From IMG/VR virus record IMGVR_UViG_3300025132_000170, positions 1 to 31,649 of that record: 31,649 bases of DNA. One strand, written 5' to 3'. A program made the position numbers and the translations under genes. This document shows, in pieces, positions 27,827-31,649 of the stretch (position 1 is its first letter; each line of letters starts with the position of its first letter). The notes under the pieces are model-generated. The model saw only the letters and a program-made list of their open reading frames with translations, was not told where the DNA came from and searched no databases. Source of the stretch: a virus.

Positions 27827-28025
27827 CTATGCCAAGCCTTTCTTTTGCTTTTTCTCTAATTAAAAAAGTTTCTTTATCGTAACAACCCCAACCTGTGACA
27901 TCATTACCATTTTGTTCTTCATAGATATCAACCTGCTCCCAGATTTGTGTTATGTCACAATGATCAACTTCACCATAAATATGCTCCAAGCCATTGGATA
28001 AAAAAAATATAACAATCCATTTCAT
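27819..28025 (-). CDS. Small possibly exported two-Cys protein
   Basis: The 68-residue protein has a hydrophobic N-terminus with a Lys (MKWIVIFFLSNGLEHIYG), compatible with a signal or anchor. The rest has two Cys 25 residues apart (C23, VDHCDITQIW; C48, GWGCYDKE) and an acidic centre. The spacing parallels the downstream gene, so the two may share a fold. AAGGAGTATTT precedes the ATG. Function unknown. Confidence 0.55.
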   Translation of the reverse strand: MKWIVIFFLSNGLEHIYGEVDHCDITQIWEQVDIYEEQNGNDVTGWGCYDKETFLIREKAKERLGIDV

Positions 28026-28034
28026 AAATACTCC

Positions 28035-28250
28035 TTAAAATCGTGGTTCGTGTAAATTACCATTAAGAATCATTTCTTCATAATAATCGGCTTCTTTATC
28101 ATACCACAGAGCTTTACTGTAATCGCCTTTTACTCTACACATTCGAGCTTGATGACGAGAATCGTTCATTTCTTGTTCGCAACTTGCTAATCTCGGATCA
28201 ATCATTATCTTGTCTACAAAAAACATAAAAATGATCTTCAAAATCTTCAC
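28035..28250 (-). CDS. Small Cys-containing protein, start uncertain
   Basis: The 71-residue reading from 28250 begins MKILKIIFMFFVDKIMIDPR, hydrophobic and overlapping the upstream gene by 53 nt. A start at the internal ATG (28202, MIDPRLASCEQEM) would give 55 residues and an overlap of only 5 nt. The body is helical and charged (ASCEQEMNDSRHQARMCRVK, SKALWYDKEADYYEEMI) with two Cys. If the long form is made it would be membrane-anchored. No family recognised. Confidence 0.5.
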   Translation of the reverse strand: MKILKIIFMFFVDKIMIDPRLASCEQEMNDSRHQARMCRVKGDYSKALWYDKEADYYEEMILNGNLHEPRF

Positions 28251-28476
28251 ACTTTCTTACTGTAAGTGCTTTCATCTTACGACCATTAAATTCAAATTTT
28301 GATCCTTCAACCACAGGTAGAGTTGTTGGCATTGAAATGTGTACACCTTTTTCATAATCCTCAAAAGGCTTTGAATCATCTCTAAAGCCTGGAGAATAAT
28401 TTTTATTGTCAATAAAAACTAAGAAAGGTGACCATCTTAAATTATTTTGTTGAGCAGTATTATCCTTCTTTAACAT
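28198..28476 (-). CDS. Small protein of unknown function
   Basis: The 92-residue protein contains LRWSPFLVFIDNKNYSPGFR, KGVHISMPTTLPVVEGSKFE and FEDHFYVFCRQDND. It looks like a small beta-rich domain without membrane segments. It follows the ribbon-helix-helix gene with a 17-nt overlap, so both are expressed from the operator-bearing promoter at 28715-28743. It may act in the same regulatory unit; function unknown. Confidence 0.6.
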   Translation of the reverse strand: MLKKDNTAQQNNLRWSPFLVFIDNKNYSPGFRDDSKPFEDYEKGVHISMPTTLPVVEGSKFEFNGRKMKALTVRKCEDFEDHFYVFCRQDND

Positions 28477-28678
28477 AGGACTCTTTACCTTTCTCTAATA
28501 ATTTTTGTGAAAGACCATCATAGCTTGACCCATCTTTATCAGCTTGAAATTTAATATATTCATCAATGAGCTTACTGATCATATTATTAGGTCTTCTATA
28601 TTTGACATCACACAAACCTCGCAGTTTGTAATAACATTCTTTTCGGATGGCAACTGTATGCCATTTACTTGTATCCAT
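28460..28678 (-). CDS. Ribbon-helix-helix regulator candidate behind an operator
   Basis: The 72-residue protein has a strand SKWHTVAIR (4-12), helix one KECYYKLRGLCDV (13-25) and helix two after RPNN (SKLIDEYIKFQ, 35-45), the layout of Arc/CopG-type DNA-binding dimers. The C-terminal 25 residues are charged. It is the first gene after a promoter that contains one clean arm of the ATCACAT...ATGTGAT palindrome, so autoregulation and control of the other sites is plausible. AAGGAAAATTT precedes the ATG. DNA binding is not shown by sequence alone. Confidence 0.6.
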   Translation of the reverse strand: MDTSKWHTVAIRKECYYKLRGLCDVKYRRPNNMISKLIDEYIKFQADKDGSSYDGLSQKLLEKGKESYVKEG

Positions 28679-28714
28679 AAATTTTCCTTATATAAAAAAT
28701 TAGTATTAGTTTAA

Positions 28715-28743
28715 AATATATATGACTAAATGTGATATTGCAA
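28715..28743 (-). promoter_or_regulatory. Promoter with degenerate operator (site 4)
   Basis: Minus strand: TTGCAA (28743-28738), 17-nt spacer, TATATT (28720-28715). The spacer holds ATCACATTTAG, identical to the left half and loop of sites 1 and 2, followed by a degenerate right arm (GTCATAT). It lies 37 nt before the ATG of the ribbon-helix-helix gene. Confidence 0.65.
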
Positions 28744-28748
28744 GAGAA

Positions 28749-28777
28749 TTGACATCTTTTATGTATTTTTTTATAAT
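28749..28777 (+). promoter_or_regulatory. Consensus sigma-70 promoter
   Basis: TTGACA (28749-28754), 17-nt spacer, TATAAT (28772-28777): a perfect sigma-70-type promoter, 25 nt before the plus-strand ATG at 28802, with AAAGGATG before the start. It diverges from site 4, with only 5 bp between the two -35 boxes. Confidence 0.8.
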
Positions 28778-28801
28778 TAGCTTAGAAAGGATGTAAATAG
28801 T

Positions 28802-28990
28802 ATGGAAGAATTGTTAACAACTAATCCACTATTAGCTGAAAAAATGTCATTGGAAAATCAATGGAATGCTCAATATGCTCAGAATGGTATCTATACTACT
28901 GAGATGAAAAGTCTTGAGGATAAAATTGAAACTTTGAAAAAAGCTTTAATCTTGTATGACATAAAAAAAGCTAAAGAAGATATTAAATAG
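28802..28990 (+). CDS. Small helical protein from a strong promoter
   Basis: The 62-residue protein is charged and helical: MEELLTTNPLLAEKMSLENQ, then MKSLEDKIETLKKALILYDI with heptad-like leucines, ending KKAKEDIK. It is probably a short coiled coil. It has the best sigma-70 promoter of the window and ends in an 8-nt convergent overlap with the polymerase gene. Strong early expression suggests a host-takeover or regulatory peptide, but this is inference. Confidence 0.65.
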   Translation: MEELLTTNPLLAEKMSLENQWNAQYAQNGIYTTEMKSLEDKIETLKKALILYDIKKAKEDIK

Positions 28991-30854
28991 CCTCACCGAA
29001 ATCTTTTCCCAAGGCTATATCTACTTTATTGGGAACTTTCAGTTCTACGGCACTCTCCATCACACTTTTTATTTTATCAACATCTTTATCATCACTAACT
29101 GAGAAACATAATTCATCGTGTATTTGTATTAATGGTAAAAACCCATTGTCATAACAATCAAGAATTGCTTTCTTAGTTTGATCTGCGGCACTACCTTGAA
29201 TTAATCTGTTCAATGCTTTGTATGTAAATGCTCTTTTTATATTAGATGCACCATATTTAGCTGAAGCATTCTCAAAAGTTTCAGGAGTGTGAATGCCAAA
29301 ATCTTTAGTTTCCCACATATCAAATCTACATTTTCTACCAAGCTTAGTTCTAATTGTCCCCTCATTGTTAGCTTTATTCATACAACGATCAGATAACAAT
29401 TTCACAAATGGAGCTTTTCTGTTAAATTTAGAAATTAGTTCACTTGCTTCTTCAAAAGCTAAACCAAGCATATTAGCTAATTTATTTTTTCCCATACCAT
29501 ACATTAATCCTAAACCGATTGTTTTTGCTTGCTTACGATCTATACCAACTAAATCAGCAACTGTTTGATGAAAGTCGGCATCGGCTTTTGCATAAGCTTC
29601 AACTAATTCTTGAGAACCTTCATAACCCTCACCGATACTTGAGGCATAGTGAACCACGAGCCGTGGTTCTTGTTGCGAGTAATCAAAGCTACCCCATTTT
29701 TCACCCTCTTCAGGCAGAAACAAACCTCTTATTAATGGTCCAAATTCTTTATTTCTAGCAGGCAGTTGTTGTAAGTTAGGACTAGACATACTAAGCCTAC
29801 CACTTACTGTACCTCCGTTATCGGATCGTAATTGATTTATCTCTCCGTGAACTCTACCTTTGTGTTCAAATCGCATTATTGAATTAAGAAAAGTATTATG
29901 AAATTTATTGACCTCTCTAGCCTTTACTATAAGTTGTGAAATTTTTTCATTTGAGTTTACTAACCAGTTTTGTGTAAAACTTGGCTCATTACTTTTTGCA
30001 GTTTTCGGATATTCAATTCCTAGTTTATCAAAAGCAAAAGCTATTTGCCTAGCCGCCCATATATCTATGTCTTTACCGACCAACTTTTTTATGTTTAACA
30101 AAATTTGTTTTTCTTTTTGTAAGAAATTTTTTTTTAGAATTTCTGCTTTTTCTATGTCAACTCTTATGCCTTTCATTCGCATTTCTATAAGTATTGGTAA
30201 AAGTTTTTTTTCTAACTCCCATATTGTTTCTAAATTTTGCTGATGTATTTCGTGTTTAAATCTTTGCCAAAGAAGGTAAGTGAGTCTTGCATCTTGCTCT
30301 GCATAAAATCCAACGTGTTCAGCAGGTAACTTCCACATTTCTTTTTTAGGGTCAACTCCGTGAGCTTTAGCGGCTTCATTTAAATCAGTTTCGGCTTTGA
30401 GTTCACCAATATAATCACGAGCCAGAGCATTCAATTTATATGTATACCTATTCTCATCAATTAATGCACCTGCTATCATTGTGTCAACGATCTCACCTTT
30501 TACATCTATTCCATAGGCTTTTAACCAGCCGACATCATATTGAGCATTATGAAAAATTTTACGACAAGGCAAAGCACATACATCTTTGATATACTTTAAT
30601 ACCTGCTCTTTTATTAGATTACCACCACCAAAATGAGCAAAAGGATAATAACCCTCCCAACCCTCAGTAGCTACAGCGAAACCAATTATCTCTCCTTTGT
30701 TTGTTGCCCATCCTGCCCCTAAACCTTCATTAATGCCATCGTCTTTAGTTTCTAGATCAATAGCTATCTCTTCGGCATAAGATAAATCTTTATACTCACT
30801 TGGTGCTGACCAAATATGTTTTTTAAAATTAAATGTTAATTGTAAACTAGTCAC
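28983..30854 (-). CDS. polA: DNA polymerase I family (PolA) with 3'-5' exonuclease
   Basis: The 623-residue protein has the proofreading exonuclease motifs D33-L-E35 (IAIDLET), HNAQYD (102-107) and Y184-x3-D188 (YAEQDA). The polymerase has motif A SFDYSQQEPR (D391), motif B RKQAKTIGLGLMYG (K444, Y452) and motif C IHDE (D580, E581). The residue equivalent to E. coli Phe762 is Leu448, a variant that environmental surveys link with slower or temperate lifestyles. No 5'-3' exonuclease domain. It replicates the phage genome; primase and helicase must lie outside the window. Overlaps the next upstream gene by 8 nt. Confidence 0.95.
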   Translation of the reverse strand: MTSLQLTFNFKKHIWSAPSEYKDLSYAEEIAIDLETKDDGINEGLGAGWATNKGEIIGFAVATEGWEGYYPFAHFGGGNLIKEQVLKYIKDVCALPCRKIFHNAQYDVGWLKAYGIDVKGEIVDTMIAGALIDENRYTYKLNALARDYIGELKAETDLNEAAKAHGVDPKKEMWKLPAEHVGFYAEQDARLTYLLWQRFKHEIHQQNLETIWELEKKLLPILIEMRMKGIRVDIEKAEILKKNFLQKEKQILLNIKKLVGKDIDIWAARQIAFAFDKLGIEYPKTAKSNEPSFTQNWLVNSNEKISQLIVKAREVNKFHNTFLNSIMRFEHKGRVHGEINQLRSDNGGTVSGRLSMSSPNLQQLPARNKEFGPLIRGLFLPEEGEKWGSFDYSQQEPRLVVHYASSIGEGYEGSQELVEAYAKADADFHQTVADLVGIDRKQAKTIGLGLMYGMGKNKLANMLGLAFEEASELISKFNRKAPFVKLLSDRCMNKANNEGTIRTKLGRKCRFDMWETKDFGIHTPETFENASAKYGASNIKRAFTYKALNRLIQGSAADQTKKAILDCYDNGFLPLIQIHDELCFSVSDDKDVDKIKSVMESAVELKVPNKVDIALGKDFGEAI

Positions 30855-31554
30855 TTGTTTTTATTTCACCTGTAGATGTAAGAATAGGCTGATTAGGATC
30901 AGTAGTTGGTTCTGGTAGCATAAATTCTGTTTTACCAACAAAAAATAAATTACCTGAAACAGTAATTCTCTCTTCATCTATTTCATAATAAGGATATACT
31001 GTGTGACACAAATTTGCAGGGAAAATATAACCTGATCCCTCATAAGTTTTATCAACAAGTTTTGTTGCTGAACGTATGTCATTATCTTGACCCATATGAA
31101 TAAAATCTAAAGCACCTGCAGAGATGGAATTAGATTCTGCACCTGGACTAATCTTTGCCTGATCTTCAAAAATAAAAGGAACTTGCACAAATATTACAAA
31201 TGAAAATACACCAAAATGTTTATGCACTGGGTTAAATTCGTGTTTTTTCATAAAGTTAACCCACAAGTTAGCTAAATATAAAGCGACAGGAGTTTGTCTT
31301 TGTACTGCTTTTATTTTTTGTCTTTGCACATAATCACGCAAATCTTGTTTTTCAAATATAAAATTATCTAAAAATTTATACAACTCTGGAAAATTAGGGT
31401 CTAAAACATATTCATCTCTTATGTTACCAGCTAGATGCATATTCCACTTCAATTGTTTATTTGTCCGATCTACTTGAGATATTCTTAATTTAAGTTCATC
31501 AAAAATTTGTGCGGGTAATGTAAACTTTTTCAGATATGGATATTCATTACTCAT
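30847..31554 (-). CDS. 2OG-Fe(II) oxygenase-like protein (2OG-FeII_Oxy_5 type)
   Basis: The 235-residue protein shows the pattern of this family: LWVNFMKKHEFNPVHKHFGV (97-116) with H111 and H113, then SFVIFVQVPF, and the distal part YIFPANLCHTVYPYYEIDEE with H184 and R196 (RITVSGN), which would bind iron and 2-oxoglutarate. The H-x-H pair in place of H-x-D is common in this group as I recall. Likely hydroxylates an unknown substrate. Its start overlaps the preceding gene, and the polymerase follows with an 8-nt overlap. Confidence 0.72.
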   Translation of the reverse strand: MSNEYPYLKKFTLPAQIFDELKLRISQVDRTNKQLKWNMHLAGNIRDEYVLDPNFPELYKFLDNFIFEKQDLRDYVQRQKIKAVQRQTPVALYLANLWVNFMKKHEFNPVHKHFGVFSFVIFVQVPFIFEDQAKISPGAESNSISAGALDFIHMGQDNDIRSATKLVDKTYEGSGYIFPANLCHTVYPYYEIDEERITVSGNLFFVGKTEFMLPEPTTDPNQPILTSTGEIKTSD

Positions 31555-31649
31555 AGTCTCTTTCTATTATCATATCAATATAATGTTTAGCTTTTTCTAA
31601 ATCATCTTTTCCATTTTTATTTTTATGCCTACAAATATACTTTATAACA
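31547..31649 (-). CDS. DUF3310-like protein, 5' end outside window
   Basis: The frame is open from the right edge and ends at 31547. The 33 visible residues read VIKYICRHKNKNGKDDLEKA, then KHYIDMIIERDYE. The VIKYxCRxKxKNGxxDLxKAxxYI pattern is the C-terminal half of DUF3310 proteins, common in phages near replication and nucleotide genes. It overlaps the next start (ATGAGTAATG). Function unknown in the family. Confidence 0.75.
   Translation of the reverse strand, partial: VIKYICRHKNKNGKDDLEKAKHYIDMIIERDYE

Overview
This window is part of an AT-rich, tightly packed genome of a double-stranded DNA tailed phage. It has a large and a small terminase, portal, scaffold, major capsid protein, tail fibre, lysis genes and a family A DNA polymerase. 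The gene content (GroES-like co-chaperonin, 2-oxoglutarate/Fe(II) oxygenases, many small basic conserved proteins) is what one meets in marine phages of streamlined alphaproteobacteria or similar hosts. That host assignment is an inference. The adaptor-like proteins favour a short-tailed (podovirus-like) particle, and no tape-measure gene is visible. No tRNA, rRNA, IS element or CRISPR array was recognised. Both ends are cut inside genes: a tail fibre at the left and a DUF3310-like gene at the right.

Layout. 1-10317 (minus strand): fibre, surface and structural proteins, head-tail adaptors, a run of small Lys/Arg-rich proteins with conserved Cys or Gly-Gly motifs, a 2OG-Fe(II) oxygenase, and a lysis patch of an M15 peptidase with two overlapping small membrane ORFs. 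10439-11786 (plus strand): a reversed cassette of five small unknown genes with two operator-bearing promoters, two repeated predicted pseudoknots and a shared ribosome-binding leader, closed by a bidirectional terminator. 11839-21932 (minus): head module (capsid, decoration-like protein, scaffold, GroES, holin, SAM-methyltransferase-like protein, portal, terL). A 24-residue PqqA-like peptide gene lies inside it. 21988-24015 (minus): small nuclease, secreted protein, operator-controlled small gene, terS and a SET-domain protein. 24016-24297 is a T-rich divergent intergenic region with a phased array of TTTTCCTA repeats. 24298-31649: mostly minus-strand small genes, an HNH protein, two ribbon-helix-helix candidates, an orphan DnaJ-type zinc finger, a DNA cytosine methyltransferase with a second long gene embedded in its +1 frame, PolA, and a second 2OG-Fe(II) oxygenase.

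How it fits together. The minus-strand head, tail and lysis genes look like the late programme; a palindrome overlaps a candidate terL promoter. Short operator-controlled units (10.4 kb, 11.6 kb, 23.2 kb, 28.7 kb) share an ATCACAT...ATGTGAT palindrome between the -35 and -10 boxes and probably form one early regulon. The ribbon-helix-helix protein at 28460-28678 sits directly behind one such operator and is a candidate regulator.

The strongest unusual observations are: (1) the phage pqqA-like gene with Glu15 and Tyr19 in place; (2) the 352-codon gene embedded in the methyltransferase gene, where YPTP repeats of one frame are the VSDT/ISNS segments of the other; (3) two intercistronic H-type pseudoknots with differing but paired stems; (4) the shared palindromic operator; (5) a recurring C-terminal peptide on three small basic proteins.
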